NCBI GenBank assembly: GCA_029945375.1
Contig: CM057058.1
Coordinates: forward strand, 4,278,001 to 4,342,000
Source: Agaricus subrufescens
Lineage: Eukaryota; Basidiomycota; Agaricomycetes; Agaricales; Agaricaceae
Direction: 5' to 3'
Length of the DNA: 64,000 bases
Shown here: piece by piece, positions 10,686-22,966 of the stretch
Layout of the letters: each line of letters starts with the position of its first letter
How positions within the stretch are numbered: the stretch's first letter is position 1
Program-made: the position numbers and the translations under genes
Notes under the pieces: generated by a model
Told to the model about the DNA's origin: nothing
Database searches by the model: none
Seen by the model: the letters and a program-made list of their open reading frames with translations, nothing else

Positions 10686-12810
10686 CTATCCTCGCGCGGC
10701 TTCCTCCATCTCCACCCTCCACCGGCGTTGAATATCAATCGTCTCCATGAAAATCTTAAACTTCGCATTAAGAAGCTTCTTGTCTTTCGCCGACGCACTG
10801 GGCACTACCACTGTCCCAGGTGGTGTCATTTCCACCTGCGCAACATCAGCCACACACTTCATCACCTAAAAAAAACAAAACCCGTACCATGACTTTCCAC
10901 AATTCCTTAGCCTGGTCCACTTGCTCGCCCTTTCCTCCCCCCTCTGCTGCAAATCGTCCGAGTATCGCAGCACCACGTACAACAGCCGCCGAGGAATCCT
11001 GAGGCAACACAACAGGCATATCGCATACGTCAGCGAGTAATTGCATCAATTTGATGTTTTTCGCTTGGCCACCACTCATGTAGATTGAGGAGATTGTATG
11101 ACCACGACCATTCAAGACAGCAATGATATGGCGAGTTTGAAGGGCGATAGATTCGAGGGTTGCATTATATCTCCTTGCAAGGTCTGCAAGTCCCGAAGAG
11201 AGCTCGAGTCCGGTAATCGAACCACGCATACGTGGGTCTGCTATAGGTGAACGATTACCTGCCGGGAGATGAGATCTCTGCAGTGGAACAGAGGAGAGAC
11301 GGACCATGGAAATCGGGATAGAAATGAAGGTCCTTTGTCAATTCGGTGAGGCTGCTCGCGCCCTCCTCGAGTTTAAGTTGTTCGAGTATCTCTTCTATGA
11401 CTAAAGTTTGATGACTGGATTTAGTCGTCAACAACAATTCGATAATGAATTTCTACTGACCTTCATGTATGTTCTTTGCCTTTTGTTTGGCAAGTTCCTC
11501 TAGCTTCGCGTATGCAGGATGAGTGGTCAGAACAAAGTCTATGAGCTTGGAGTAACGTAAGCGTAAGCACGATAGTGGGACATAGAGCAGTCACTAGGAG
11601 CTCACCTGACCCGTGGACGACTGGCCTCCTTCATTCATCCACCATCCTCTAAAGACAGGATCCTTGTAAGGGCCCCAGACACCGTCCACGAAGATGCCAT
11701 TCCTGCTCTGTAACCGCGTTTAACTCGAGATGCTCCTAAGGAGGAAACTAGCAGAGAACTGACCTGGACAATATGGCATGTGCTGGTCCCGGCAATTACG
11801 GCCAGGCGGCGTCCTGATTCCTCGAGATCTGGAACTTCCTCTTGAAGGACACCACCTTTCTTATATCGAGCAGCGACTGTTCCTATCCATCCAGCATAAC
11901 TTGGAGGTAAGGTCAATAATTCGGTTCAGAACCACAAGAAACCAAGAACATACGCATCGATTAAAGCACTACCAACAGGAGTACCCTCCACTAACCCCAA
12001 CTCTTGCGCCGCTTGTTTCGAAAGTCCAGTCCCAATCGGTGTCCCAGCAGTCAACACATTCCCATCCTCCGCACCCATCTGTAAATAATTATTCACCACA
12101 AGTTGTCCCAAACCAATCTGCTTGAAAAAATCGTTATGCCATCCGGTCTTGGGTACGAACGAACATTTGCATGTGACAGAGCAGCAGGAACGGGTACTGT
12201 CTCTAGTAGCGCGGTATGTCAAAAAATCAGGGAGATCGAAGAATTGACAGTTGGAGAAACGGTCTGCAGGCATATTTTTCTTCAGCCAGAGGATTTTCGG
12301 AACCTCCATTTCCAACTGCGTAGATTTGGGTTTTGTCAGAAAGAGGAGTATGCAAGCGGGACTTGTGGGACGTACACTCATTCTACCACCAACGTAATCT
12401 AATACGACAGAACCAGTGCCGTTAATGAGATCCGCCTCTTTTTCGGCGCGATGGTCTGCCCATAGCACTATATTCCTTTCTCCATGCAGCCCAATATCGT
12501 TTCCTTTGGTCACCGTCACTGGTTCCCCTTGAAGATCGGCAACGGCCAAAGAGCACGTAGCGTCAAATCCCAGGCCTTTGATATATTCTGGAGGCACTTT
12601 TGAGTCTGCGAGGCAAGATTTTATCGTTTTTGATATAGCCGACCATATATCATTTGTTGATTGTTCGAAGATGCGATGATCGTGATCGTCCCTCCAGGTC
12701 TGGGTATTCTGAGTCGAGGATGCGACAATCGTGCCGTCCTTGGACAAGAGTGAAGCTCGGACAGAGCCTGTCCCTACATCGATGCCAATGAAGTGATCAG
12801 GGATCGACAT
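10686..12810 (-). CDS. FGGY-family carbohydrate kinase (D-ribulokinase-like)
   Basis: The protein starts MSIPDHFIGIDVGTGSVRAS, with the phosphate-1 ATP-binding loop of the FGGY kinases, followed by FDATCSLAV and LWADHRAEKEA. After several short introns come the second-domain blocks AVIAGTSTCH, GWWMNEGGQSSTGQ, GNRSPIADPRMRG and YMSGGQAKN with PVVLPQDSSAAVVRGAA. The last exon ends EEAARG at 10686. These are hallmarks of the eukaryotic FGGY branch (human FGGY, yeast YDR109C), which phosphorylate D-ribulose or related sugars in the cytosol. About 580 residues fits the family. An in-frame ATG at 12876 would add 22 unconserved residues; I prefer 12810 because it places the kinase loop at the N-terminus. 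Confidence 0.9.
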
Positions 12811-13145
12811 TGTGTCCGGATGGGAGTTTGGTGAAATTGACTGTGTTTGTTCATCGGAAAAGGCGATGGAGGTCACTGGATCATATCCACATGGGAACGC
12901 CTCCTGAGTATCTTAAAATTCTCAGCACTGGGTACGAAGCTGCATTATGTCAGGATGGCACTTTCAGACGGTTCAGCCCCACGGCTATTCTCTACTTCAT
13001 AGTATGCTGCTTTCGACATATCTTATAGATCAGCTCAAGATAAAGAGGTTTTGAGGTCGGTGACCGAATGCATGATTTGTTATATGCAGTGATATACATG
13101 GGCCTAGACAAGCATAATGACAATAAAGGGAGCGAGCGATAACGT

Positions 13146-13678
13146 CTAGTCTGATGATGTGACTCGTGCTGAAAGAAAACGAGATGGTCAGTTAATGCTA
13201 TGCAGGGAGAAAAGCAGTCATACTGTATATCAGCTGCGCTGAATGATGCACAATAGGCTTGATCATGTTTTCTTTCTTCAGATGCCTGATAGCAACGCGG
13301 GCAAGCGAGCCATTAATTTTAAGACGTTCGATCAGGATGCTCTGGCTGATGAATTTGAAGGTCGGGACTTCTTTGAGGATACGGTCGTAGGTGGCCTTGT
13401 CGAGTGTGACGGCGTGGACAGCCTTGTCCTTGACCTTGCCCTTCGACCACTTCTTTTTCTTTGCTGCTTTTCCGCCTGACGGCGCGGCTGCTTTAGCTTT
13501 GGCCTACAGAGGGAAAGCTATCAGTATGCGGAAAGGGGACATCCAGATCCAGAACATCGCATCCAGCCCAAATCCGAGCTCGGGAGCAGCCTGAACTACA
13601 GTGATAGTATCGATACGACGCCGAGACGCTGTCTGGACACAACGAAGGGGCATGGAGGCACTCACCATTCTTGAGCTG
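13146..13678 (-). CDS. RPS25: 40S ribosomal protein S25
   Basis: The spliced reading gives [80 protein letters not shown] and [20 protein letters not shown], ending in D. This is full-length eS25 with its Lys-rich N-terminus and winged-helix core, about 100 residues. The first exon contributes only the start codon: ATG at 13676-13678 is followed at once by a GTGAGT donor, with the acceptor before GCCAAAGCT near 13500. A second intron splits the Tyr/Thr codon near the C-terminus. It is transcribed away from the glucosidase gene, sharing an intergenic region of about 190 bp. The component acts in the small ribosomal subunit near the decoding head. Confidence 0.95.
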
Positions 13679-13869
13679 ACCGTCGGTTCTGAGGAGCTGC
13701 CCTGGTCGTTGATCTGCTGAAATCAGAGCGTGACTTGTTTGGTGCGGATTACATCAGCGATGGGATCAGCGGGGGACACGTCGAATAACGTGGCCTGCTG
13801 AAATGTTGTTCTACTTACTCTGAGCAGCCCTACTTATCTTTCTTCTGCTCGTGTCTCTGGCGTCGGCCA

Positions 13870-15997
13870 ATGTTGGCGATTCTTCTCCTCCTGCTTCCCC
13901 TGTCATCGCAAGTCGCTGGCGCTGTGGACAAGACTCATGGAGTCGCGCCTGACCTGGTATCTAAATATGTACCCACGAATGGGAAATGGAAGTGTCTGGA
14001 TGGTTCAAAGGAGATTCCTTGGGAATTTGTAAATGACGATTCCTGTGACTGTTTAGATGGCAGTGATGAGCCTGGTATGTCTGCTACTGCTCAATTGTTC
14101 ACGCCCGTTTTATAACACCAAATGCAGGCACTGGTGCTTGCCCGGACACGTTTTTCTACTGCAAGAACGAGGGCCACGTAGGAGCCTCTATACCCAGCTC
14201 CAGAGTTCGCGATGGACTTTGTGGTAATACCTTCCATCCCTATTGCCTCGATCCTATATCTCACACGACTCCCCCAAGAGCCGCAATGCTGTGACGGCTC
14301 CGACGAGCGTCCGGGCGTTTGTAAGAATGTTTGCAAGGAGGTCGGCGAAGAGAGCCAGAAGCAGAATGCTGCTCTGATGAAACTTCGCAAGACGGTAGGC
14401 TGCTAATCGTTTTCGAGATATCATCAGCTAAGCTGCTTTAGGGGTCCAAAATCCGTGCAACGTACATTGCCTTTGCTCATAAAGAGAAGGCGCGACTAGA
14501 GGAGCGAACCGCTGCCTTGGAAAAGGAGATCAAGGCTAAGGAATTAGAGGTTCAACGGCTCAAAGGTACGCAAAAAGAATATATGTCTCGAGACTAAGGC
14601 TTAACATGTTTTACAGAGAATGCTGAACGTACCGAATCCATGGACGCCGCCGTTCTGAAACGCAAGAAACAATCCCGTGAGTGCTTTGTTCCAACGCTAC
14701 TCTGACTGGAATGCTGAGTATCCCACTTCAGCGTTATACCTCAATATCATCGATCATCATAATGCGCTCGAATATCTTCAGAGCGAGGTTGAAAAATATC
14801 GCAAGGCTGAAAAGAAACTTAGTGACATTCTCGATACTCTCAGACGTGGCTACAACCCGAATTATCAAGATATGGCCGTCTTAGAGGCAGTCCGTGGTTG
14901 GGAAAAACATGCAGATCTCCCTCACATTAACGACGTTGGCAAAGAGGGCGAAGCAGCCGAGGGAGAGAAGAAAGAGGCTGAACCGGCTCCAGCAGCGAAC
15001 CCAGGAGAAGAAGTCTGGACCGAGGAGATGCTGCAAAAGGAGCTGAAGGCGTTATTGGACACCGATTTTGACTCGTTACTGGTTGATGAAGACGAGTACA
15101 ATCGCGCCAATGAAGTAGAGGAAGACGACCGTGAGTCTATAGTCTTGATTTATCAGACGGAACCCCTCTTAATTCACAACTTCGTAGAGTTCAGCGTTGC
15201 ATCATACCTCCCAGAGTTTGCTCTTGACTACTTTGATCAGCTCAAAGACGGTCTTACCTCGCTATTCAGTAAATCACCCACAGAATCTGAGAAGTCCTCA
15301 GGTATTTCTTCCTGCTTTTCAAATTTTACGCTTGTCAGTAAATAAAACTTCGCAGGTCATGCATCCAAAGCTCGCGACGCGTTCAATAAGGCCGAGCAGG
15401 AACTCCGTAGACTCAATACAGACAAGCAACAAAACGAGCGGGATACTGACAAGATCTTCGATGTAAAGCACTTCGGTGTTGAGGGCCAGTTCAAGAAACT
15501 TGATAATACTTGCGTTGAGTTCGACGACGGGGACTACATCTACGAAACTTGCTTCTTCAGGGAGTCTAAACAGAAACCGAAGAAGTCTGGCACAGCACAA
15601 AGTCTTGGGTAAGTGACTCGAACGAGATGAAACTTCAATGACTGATGAAATGTTCCTACGATAGTCACTTTGAATCGTGGAATCCTTCACCGGATGTTGA
15701 AGTTGGCTCACCGGAATACTACTCGAAACAAGTATACAAGCACGGTGCAAGGTGTTGGAATGGCCCCGAACGCAATGTTATCGTACGTTTAGATCTGAAC
15801 CATCCTGTTGACAACATGGAGTTCGCTCACGATTATTCTTTCATTAGTTCGTTCTCACTTGTGGGACTGAAAACGCTATTAAATCAGTGCAGGAACTTGA
15901 AAAGTGTGAATACCAGTTTACAGGGACGACACCAGCGCTATGCCTACCAGTGACAGGCTCTAATAAGGTTAATAATAAGTCGAAGGAAGAGCTGTAG
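13870..15997 (+). CDS. GTB1: Glucosidase II beta subunit (ER N-glycan trimming)
   Basis: The product starts with a signal peptide, MLAILLLLLPLSSQVAGA. The cysteine-rich G2B region follows, with two acidic LDL-receptor-A-like repeats marked by DDSCDCLDGSDEPG and CCDGSDERPG. A charged coiled coil (AHKEKARLEERTAALEKEIK) and a Glu-rich stretch come next. The C-terminal mannose-6-phosphate receptor homology region has YETCFF, HGARCWNGPERN and ELEKCEYQFTGTTPALC. The protein ends KEEL, which resembles an ER-retrieval tetrapeptide. The beta subunit holds the catalytic alpha subunit in the ER and binds mannose on the glycan while the second and third glucoses are removed. At least seven introns are present; the final exon ends at 15997. 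Confidence 0.93.
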
Positions 15998-16216
15998 TTG
16001 GCTGTGTATCTTTTGTAGAGCGAATCACAATTTCCTAACCTGATTTTCCCTTAATTGGAGGACGTTAGTCGATATATATCAATACAAGCTGGAGCGAAGA
16101 ATATTTCAAGGGTGTATCTGAGATCTAATAAATGACACTTATCCTAAAAAGGAAACATATTCATGTGAAATGTGACAAGACGCGTTGAACTGCGTGACAC
16201 GAAGCGAAAATATAAG

Positions 16217-16243
16217 TCGTACGAGGGTTCGTAGATATATAAA
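16217..16243 (+). promoter_or_regulatory. Core promoter of ERG2 copy A
   Basis: A TATATAAA box lies at 16236-16243, about 80 bp before the start codon, preceded by the palindrome TCGTACGA at 16217-16224. After the TATA box the sequence continues CTGTTCGCACCC. All three elements recur in the same order before ERG2 copy B, so they are conserved between the paralogues. Confidence 0.6.
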
Positions 16244-16322
16244 CCTCTGTTCGCACCCACATTTTGCTTCTTCTCAAAACGATTGCCACGTCCAACGATA
16301 CACCAACAACGACAAAAACTCA

Positions 16323-17175
16323 ATGTCAAATTCCAAAATGAATGGCGCACCCAAATCTGCGCCGAAGCAGGAGGATGTTCCTTCTCCAATGAAGTGGGTG
16401 AGGAGAATGGGATTCCTGTTTCTCCTCGTAGTACTGTGTCAATGGCTTGATACCATCAAAGTGAGTCTCGCTTTTCAAGTTTTAGCTTCTAGCCACAATT
16501 TTATTGACGACCTTTCTTTTGCTCAGGACCGGTGGTATGTTTTTAACCCCACTTCCCTTCACCAACTCGCCCAAGAGGCTATCGCCGTCGCCGGCCAAAA
16601 CAATACTCAAGGAATGATCGACCACATTGTTTCTTCGCTTTCAACTACACACCCATCTTGGGTCAACACCAACACATCTGAATGGGTGTTCAACAACGCT
16701 GGTGGTGCTATGGGCGCTATGTATATCATCCACGCCAGCATCACGGAGTATCTGATCATCTTTGGTACACCATTGGGTACTGAAGGACATACCGGACTAC
16801 ACACCGCCGATGACTACTTCAACATTCTCGTTGGTGAACAATGGGCTTTCAAGCCAGGAAGTCTAGAGATGGAAAGGTACCCCGCTGGAAGTGTACATCA
16901 CCTACCCAGGGGAACCGCAAAACAATATAAAATGCACGAAGGTTGTTTCGCCTTGGAATACGCTCGAGGTACGTGTCTCCAGTCGCATCCACGGAAGAAA
17001 GAACTAACGAAGCTATTTGTCTTTTTTTTTTGTTTTGGTAGGCTGGATTCCGTTGATGTTACCGTTCGGTTTCGCCGACACTTTGACCTCGACATTAGAT
17101 TTGCCGACGTTATATCATACTGTCCGTGTCACAGGCAGGGAGATGATTGGAAACTTGCTTATTGGGAAGATCTAG
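16323..17175 (+). CDS. ERG2: C-8 sterol isomerase ERG2, copy A
   Basis: After a short hydrophilic leader the protein has one N-terminal membrane segment ([18 protein letters not shown]). The conserved body includes [71 protein letters not shown] and [20 protein letters not shown], ending GNLLIGKI at 17175. This is the ERG2/sigma-1-receptor-like family, which moves the sterol double bond from C8 to C7 in ergosterol synthesis in the ER membrane. Two introns are seen, after DTIK and inside the Gly codon of YARG. An upstream in-frame ATG at 16185 lies before the TATA box and is unlikely to be used. About 220 residues is the usual length. Confidence 0.93.
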
Positions 17176-18333
17176 GCATTGATAATATAGACCTATTTAT
17201 ATATTAGTGCTCGTATTTAATATGACCTAAATTTGGATTTACTATACGTTCGACGAGATGCAAGACTGAGTTTTTCCGCGGTTGAGCCTATGCAGTAAAA
17301 CATTTTACATAGTACTAGGTAGCAGCATTGAAAGCCTTCCACATACACGCCCTTTATCTGTAGTAGTCGTTATTCAGGAATGATCCCTGTCAACGGTTTT
17401 ATGGAGGTGGCCGAGCGACTATAGTGCTATAAACTTATGTAGTGGCTAACAAGAACCAAAGACCCTGGGAAATCGCTTGGAGTTAATCACGAGTATGTAG
17501 TGAAAGTTCGCAACCTGATATCTTTCGTTGTGGTTTTTTCTCTGGGCTCTCTTTAGCGGCTGTAGCCTGTAGCAATGAGCTATGTCATCCTGTCACGTTT
17601 GGTAGGTTCTGAGGTATAATTTCGATTGACTATGATGCCGACATTCTTGATCTAAGAGGTGACCAAGGTAGGGGTAGTGTTACTAATAGTACAACGCATG
17701 AGTGGAAGGACTTCAAGTTGGAAAGAAATCTGAGTTTGATGATAACTTTCTATTTATAAAACTTGCTAGTCGGAACAGTAAGTGTCACAGTATCTTACTG
17801 TGTGGCATAGCCACCCGGGACACCATAATATGTTGTAACCCTCCATTCGTTATCATTCCTGTGTGGTAAGAACGTATCACATCAAATGCAACAAGAAATT
17901 TTTCTTAGATCATGTTCACACTCCCTGGTATTTTGAGAACAGTAATGGATTCTGGTTTGCCATGAGTTTCAAGACCCAATGGATTGCTGATGCGGATGCC
18001 ATGTTTGTGGAGCACCTAGCCAATGTATCTTGGAGCATCACAAAGGCGGTATCCGTGGCATAGTACAGGTTGGATAAGTATACCAGCGACTGGCACTGGT
18101 TAGGTATTCTTCGACCCGTCATTCTCCAGGATCAGGTTGGCGAGACATCTGCTGTATTGTGGTAACTCAGTTTACCTGCTGACCCTGTAGACATATTTGG
18201 CTCTATCTGTAGAGATATATTGAGTTTTTCAGGGATAATAGGTTCTTTACCTTGTTCCGTATTATAAATGTCCATTGCTCCCCTAATTCAATAGCATTGC
18301 ATGCCAGCCCGTTTGGTGATATCGGATACATGT

Positions 18334-18354
18334 ATCAGACTCTGTGGAGACGCT
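18334..18354 (+). promoter_or_regulatory. Conserved upstream motif, DUF6534 copy 3
   Basis: TCAGACTCTGTGGAGACGCT, about 121 bp before the start codon, with a TATATAAC box at 18411-18418. It belongs to a set of five such motifs with the consensus TCAGACTYYRTGGAGACGYT found before copies 3, 4, 6, 7 and 8, always in the same orientation relative to the gene. Confidence 0.6.
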
Positions 18355-18474
18355 ATTTATGTAGTGTGCAAATGGTAGTTGTCCAACATTTGATGCTCCT
18401 AATTCTAGCTTATATAACTTCACCCCGTTGAACCTATTCCTTCTTCTCAATCTTTCTGCTCCTGAGCATTCATA

Positions 18475-19732
18475 ATGCCTGCAAAAGATGGTCCAATTGT
18501 GAGTAATCCCGTTCAAATTGAATGCACTCATGCCCTAACTTTCGAATAATATAGCTGTTTGGCTATTGCCTCGATATCCTCCTGTATGGCATCTTGACGG
18601 TCCAAGCATGTGAGCCAAGAAATTGGTTCTATTCATAGCGAGTCACTGATCCTTATTAACAAGATATCTATTATCTGTCGTTTCCTGGAGATAGACGCCT
18701 GACAAAGGCTACGGTAGCATTCGTTTATGCTGTTGGAACCATACAAACAGCATTTGCGCTCCATGATTTTTACTCCATTTTTTGCTTGCCAGCCCACGAT
18801 GAGGTTTCGAGTCCAATTAGTGCACAGGACGATTTGCACCGGTTTGGTTTCATGTGGATAACAATTCCATTAAGTGGTACCTTGGGTGCGCTACTATCTC
18901 ATTTGAAGTCTGCCGCTCCTTGCCTTCATGATATTTGGCGGGACAGTTGCCGCCGTTTCCCAGTTATTCTACGCCCAAAGAATTCACATATTATCAGGGA
19001 AGAAGAAGATTCCAGGAATTGTGGTTGCGGTAAGTCCCAGGATAATTTTTACCCCGCATGTTCACTGCTACATTTGTTATATGCAGCTTGCCCTTGTACA
19101 GTTTGGCTTTGGCATATATACCACCTTCGCTAGCTACGGCAACTGGACCGCGGATACATCATTTGCGCATGATCTCGGTCTTTCTATAGATTTCATTGTA
19201 AGACAAATCCGAGCACTCAACTCATGACTAAGTCAAACAAAAAACCTTTTACTTAGGGGTGGATGATGTCTGGAGTCTTGTGTGATCTTGTTATCACTAT
19301 CTATATGTTCCGCTTTGTGAGTTCCACGACTTCATGTTCATAAATTCCAGTGTATAATTCTCATGAGATACTAAGCTCTCAAGACGTTTACAACAACCTC
19401 AAGTATATAGACCAACGCGGGTCTCACTTATCAGGATAAAACGAATTACTTTGGAATCAGGGCTCATTACAAGTGCGTAACCTTATCCTAAGTTGTTATC
19501 ACTCACTCCCTTTTCTATAGCTGGGGTAGCGACTACTTACATGTTGTCGGCAATACCCATCCTTTTCACCTCTTCAGTAGGATTCATCATTCCTGGTCTT
19601 GCCCTGAGCAAAGTCTATGGGAATTCTATACTCGCCTTGCTGAACAGTCGTTTGAGAATACCAGGTGGAAGAAAGGAAATAGATTCGGTTTGTTTAGTAG
19701 ATAATTTAGCTATCGAGGAGCGGCAGGCTTGA
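18475..19732 (+). CDS. DUF6534-like multi-pass membrane protein, copy 3
   Basis: The eight-codon first exon MPAKDGPI is followed by LFGYCLDILLYGILTVQA, YYLSFPGDRRLTKATVAF, a helix with GTIQTAFALHDFYSIFC, LHRFGFMWITIPLSGTLG, VAAVSQLFYAQRIHILSG, KKKIPGIVVA, LALVQFGFGIYTTFASYG and NWTADTSF. The last exon reads FIIPGLALSKVYGNSILALL, NSRLRIPGGRKEIDSV and ends EERQA at 19732. Block order and intron positions match copies 4 and 6-8. It ends about 17 residues earlier than copy 4 because TGA follows EERQA. It lies between ERG2-A and the SINE-bearing duplicate. All exons appear open. A receptor-like or transport role is possible, but nothing in the sequence proves one. Confidence 0.8.
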
Positions 19733-20704
19733 GTCAGTCCATACTTCTGTATCAGCTTAGCCGTTGAAATTGAACTGGGCCTCATGCTCGGCTGTGTTGA
19801 TTCAATCTTGTACTACAGGTTATTGCAATAATATTGTCTCAAAGGCTTCAACATTTTGCTATTCTTTACTTGAGTATAGGTAATTTGAAAGGGTGTAGAA
19901 CTGTGGCACGATGCTGAGAAAAATACTGGAGCAAGATAATTCGGACAAACAGGACCACAGGAACGTTGAGGAAACATCATCAGGCATAAGGTTGATAGGT
20001 GCCAGAAATATAATGTGTGTGGTAGTTAAATGTTACTGCTCGTATTTAATATGAACTAAATTTGGATTTACTATATGTTCGATGAGATGCATGACTGTGT
20101 TTTTCCGCTGTAGAGCCCATGCAGTAGAACATTTTATACAGAGGTAGGTAGCTCCATTGAAGGTCTTCTACATATACGCCCTTCAGGTACATCTGTAATA
20201 ATTGTCATGTAGACACGATCTCTGACATCAGTTCTATGAGTGTGACTGAGATGATCACCAAAGCGACTACACCCTAAAATATATGTGATGCCTAGCACAA
20301 TCAGTTTCGAGGAAGGTCAGAGAGATTGCGGGCAGTCGCCCTAGGCTTAGAAGTTATCTAGAATGAATGAAGTATCATTGCTCAATGTGATTTACTCGCG
20401 ACTCCCATGCAACTAGTTGGATTTTTATAGTTTGCTGATGCCAATGCCCATGTTGGTGGGAAACTCGGCAAATGGATCTCAGAGCATCACAAATGTTGTC
20501 TGTGGCATGGTATAGGTTGGACAAGTGTATCGGCAACTTGCACTGCCAGCCAGTTAGGTATCCTCTGAGTCTGACCCATCATTCCCTACTGGATCAGCTT
20601 GGCGAGATATCTGCTGCGGTGTGGTAGCTCGGTTTACTACCCGCTGGTCTTATAGCTACGTTTGGCTCTACGTGCAGGTATGTATTGAAAATTTCAAAGA
20701 TCAT

Positions 20705-21405
20705 AACAGGCCGCGCCCGGCGGCATAACCTAGTGGTTATTGCCTTTGCCCGGAAGTTGCACATACGGAGGTAAACCTCGGTCAAAGCGGCGAGGTCGCG
20801 CGTTCGATCGCTCCAGGTGTCGGCATTTGGGGGTTTTAGTGGGTAGTGATGGAACACCGTGCTCGTTCCTCGCACGGTGTGTTGTCTCAGAAGGGCAGCC
20901 CGTGTGAAAGATGGAGTCATAATAATATAGTGACCCTTGATATAATCTTCGTCTCTCTCCTCCCTGTGCTGAGTGGACGGCACCACTACCTGCTCGCAAT
21001 TCCTTTAAAACCACCCACCCTATCCCATACATCATCATTAGACGAGACTATTGGCACAGGTAGATGTAGGTTGTACACATCTGGGCGACCCGATGCTGTT
21101 CCAACCTCGCTCTTACCGCCTGGAGACCTGGAGACGACTATCCCTCCAGGCCTTTCCACACCCCCGCTCACATGGCCATAGTCTTATATATTTATCATTG
21201 GGAACGCGTACCCGGCGCCCAGAGGAGAGAAAAATCTGAGTCCCACACTGTTGATTGGCTCAGCCTCTCAGCATGCATAAATTGCATTTCCTCCATTTGG
21301 CAGCGCTACGTACGGCGCGTTAGGGGGCTCTTTGGTGCTGACCTTGTCTGTGATTAGAGAGCCACACAAACCCTCCACCAAAAAAAAAAAAAAAACAGGC
21401 CGCGC
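20705..21405 (+). mobile_element. SINE-like retroelement with poly(A) tail and 12-bp target-site duplication
   Basis: The perfect direct repeat AACAGGCCGCGC occurs at 20705-20716 and 21394-21405. Between them lies a body of about 660 bp ending in a run of 16 or more A. Near the 5' end a tRNA-like head has the A-box-like TAACCTAGTGGTTA (about 20727-20740) and the B-box-like CGCGTTCGATCGC (about 20800). Poly(A), flanking duplication and pol III boxes together indicate a SINE-type element moved by LINE machinery. Unit A of the duplication has no insertion at the matching position (about 18230-18255), which marks the empty site. Open frames inside are incidental. Confidence 0.8.
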
Positions 21406-21501
21406 TCTTTACTGTCTTCTTCCGTGTTATAAGTGACCACTATCCCCCTGATTCAAAAACGTTGCTTGCCAGCCACTGGTTTGGTGATATCAGATACATA
21501 C

Positions 21502-21522
21502 ATCAGACTCCATGGAGACGCT
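21502..21522 (+). promoter_or_regulatory. Conserved upstream motif, DUF6534 copy 4
   Basis: TCAGACTCCATGGAGACGCT, 143 bp before the start codon, with TATATAG at 21589-21595. This copy makes the motif centre more palindromic (CCATGG). Confidence 0.6.
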
Positions 21523-21664
21523 GTTGATACAGTGAACGAAAATAAGCTGTTGGTAGTTGTCCAACATTTGATGCTCTGAGCTCCGGCTTATATAGCTTCA
21601 CCTCGTCGAAACGACCGTGCTACCTGTTTTTTCTTCCCAATCTTTCTGCTCCTGAGCATTTATA

Positions 21665-22966
21665 ATGCGTGCAAAATATGGTCCAATCGTGAGAAGTCTT
21701 GTTCGAGTTGGATGCACTTATGTCCCAACCTTCGAATAATATAGCTGTTTGGCTACTGCTTTGATATCCTCCTGTATGGCATCTTGACAGTACAAGCATG
21801 TGAGCCAAAAAATTGGTCCATTTCATAGCGAGTTGCTGATCCTTATCGACAAGATATCTATTATCTGTCATTTCCTGGTGATAGGCGCCCGACAAAAGCT
21901 ACTGTAGCATTCATTTATACTGTTGGAACCATACAAACGGCGTTTGCGCTCCAAGATTTTTACTCGATCTTTTGCTTGCCGGCCCACGATGCTTCAAACT
22001 TGTTCATTATACAGGGCGATTTGCGTAACTTTGGTTTCATGTGGATAACAATTCCATTAAGTGGTACCTTAGGTGCGTTACTAGTTCGTCTGGAGCCTGC
22101 CGCTCTTTTCCTTCATGATATTTGGCGGAATAGTCGCCGCTGTTTCCCAGTTATTCTACGCCCAAAGAATTCACATATTATCAGGGAAGAAGGTGATTCC
22201 GGGAATTGTGATTGCGGTAAGTCCAGGGACGGTTTTTACTTGGCACGTTCACTACTATATCTGTTATATGCAGCTTGCCTTTGTACAATTTGCCTTTGGT
22301 ATATATACCACCTTCACTAGCTACAGCAACTGGACTGATGGTCCCGGACTTGTGCGTAGTCTCGGCCGTGTCATTGATGTAATCGTAAGACCAATCTGAT
22401 CGCTCTGCACTCAACTCATTGACTAAGTCAAACAAAAAATCGTTACTTAGGGGTGGGAGTTGTCTAGTGGTGTATGCGATTTTGTCATCACCATATATAT
22501 GTTCCGCTTTGTGAGTTCTACGAGTTTATGTTCATAAATTCCCGTGTGTAATTCATATGAGATACTAAGTTTTCAAGACATTTACAACGGTCTCAAGTAT
22601 ATAGACCAACACGGATATCACTTACTAGGATAAAACGCATTACTTTGGAATCGGGGCTCGTCACAAGTGCGTAGCCTATCCTACACGTTGTTATCACTCA
22701 TTCCTTTTCTTTTAGCCGGAGTAGCGACTAGTTATGCAGTGTTGTCAGTTCTCCTTCCCTTTGATTCTGCATTCATCATTCCTGGTCTTGCCCTCAGCAA
22801 AGTCTATGGAAACTCTATACTCGCTTTGCTGAATAGTCGTTTGAGAATACCGGGTGGAAGAAAGGAGATAGATTCTGTTTGCTTAGTAGAACATCTAGCC
22901 ATCTCGGAGCGGCAGGCTGAGTTTCAGCGGGATGAGTCAGTCCGTCCTCAGTCTGTATCAGCTTAG
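21665..22966 (+). CDS. DUF6534-like multi-pass membrane protein, copy 4
   Basis: First exon MRAKYGPI, then LFGYCFDILLYGILTVQA, YYLSFPGDRRPTKATVAF, GTIQTAFALQDFYSIFC, LRNFGFMWITIPLSGTLG, VAAVSQLFYAQRIHILSG, KKVIPGIVIA, LAFVQFAFGIYTTFTSYS and NWTDGPGL. The last exon has AGVATSYAVLSVLLPF, FIIPGLALSKVYGNSILALL, RIPGGRKEI and a tail ending in VRPQSVSA at 22966. It is the closest relative of copy 3 and arose with it by the 2.8-kb tandem duplication. The intron before IYYLSF uses an AAG-type acceptor, as in the other copies. No frameshift or stop was seen in the assembled exons. Confidence 0.8.

Larger units (their letters stand above)
17207..20033 (+). repeat. Tandem duplication, unit A
   Basis: Starting about 30 bp after the ERG2-A stop, GCTCGTATTTAATATGA begins a unit that recurs at 20034. 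Colinear similarity covers the non-coding part (17207-18470), DUF6534 copy 3, and the 3' flank to CATCATCAGGCATAAGG near 19977. Non-coding sequence as well as exons are alike, so this is a recent segmental duplication rather than convergence. The region 17176-18474 holds no separate gene that I can support. Confidence 0.8.

Noticed and set aside
13243..13479. Plus-strand frame of 78 codons
   Set aside because: Exact antisense of the RPS25 coding exon.
16185..16322. Upstream in-frame start for ERG2 copy A
   Set aside because: It precedes the TATA box and is not kept in copy B; the leader sequence is unconserved.
20594..21239. Overlapping frames on both strands within the SINE-like element
   Set aside because: They lie inside the pol III-type element and its repeat copy at 53.8 kb does not keep them open.
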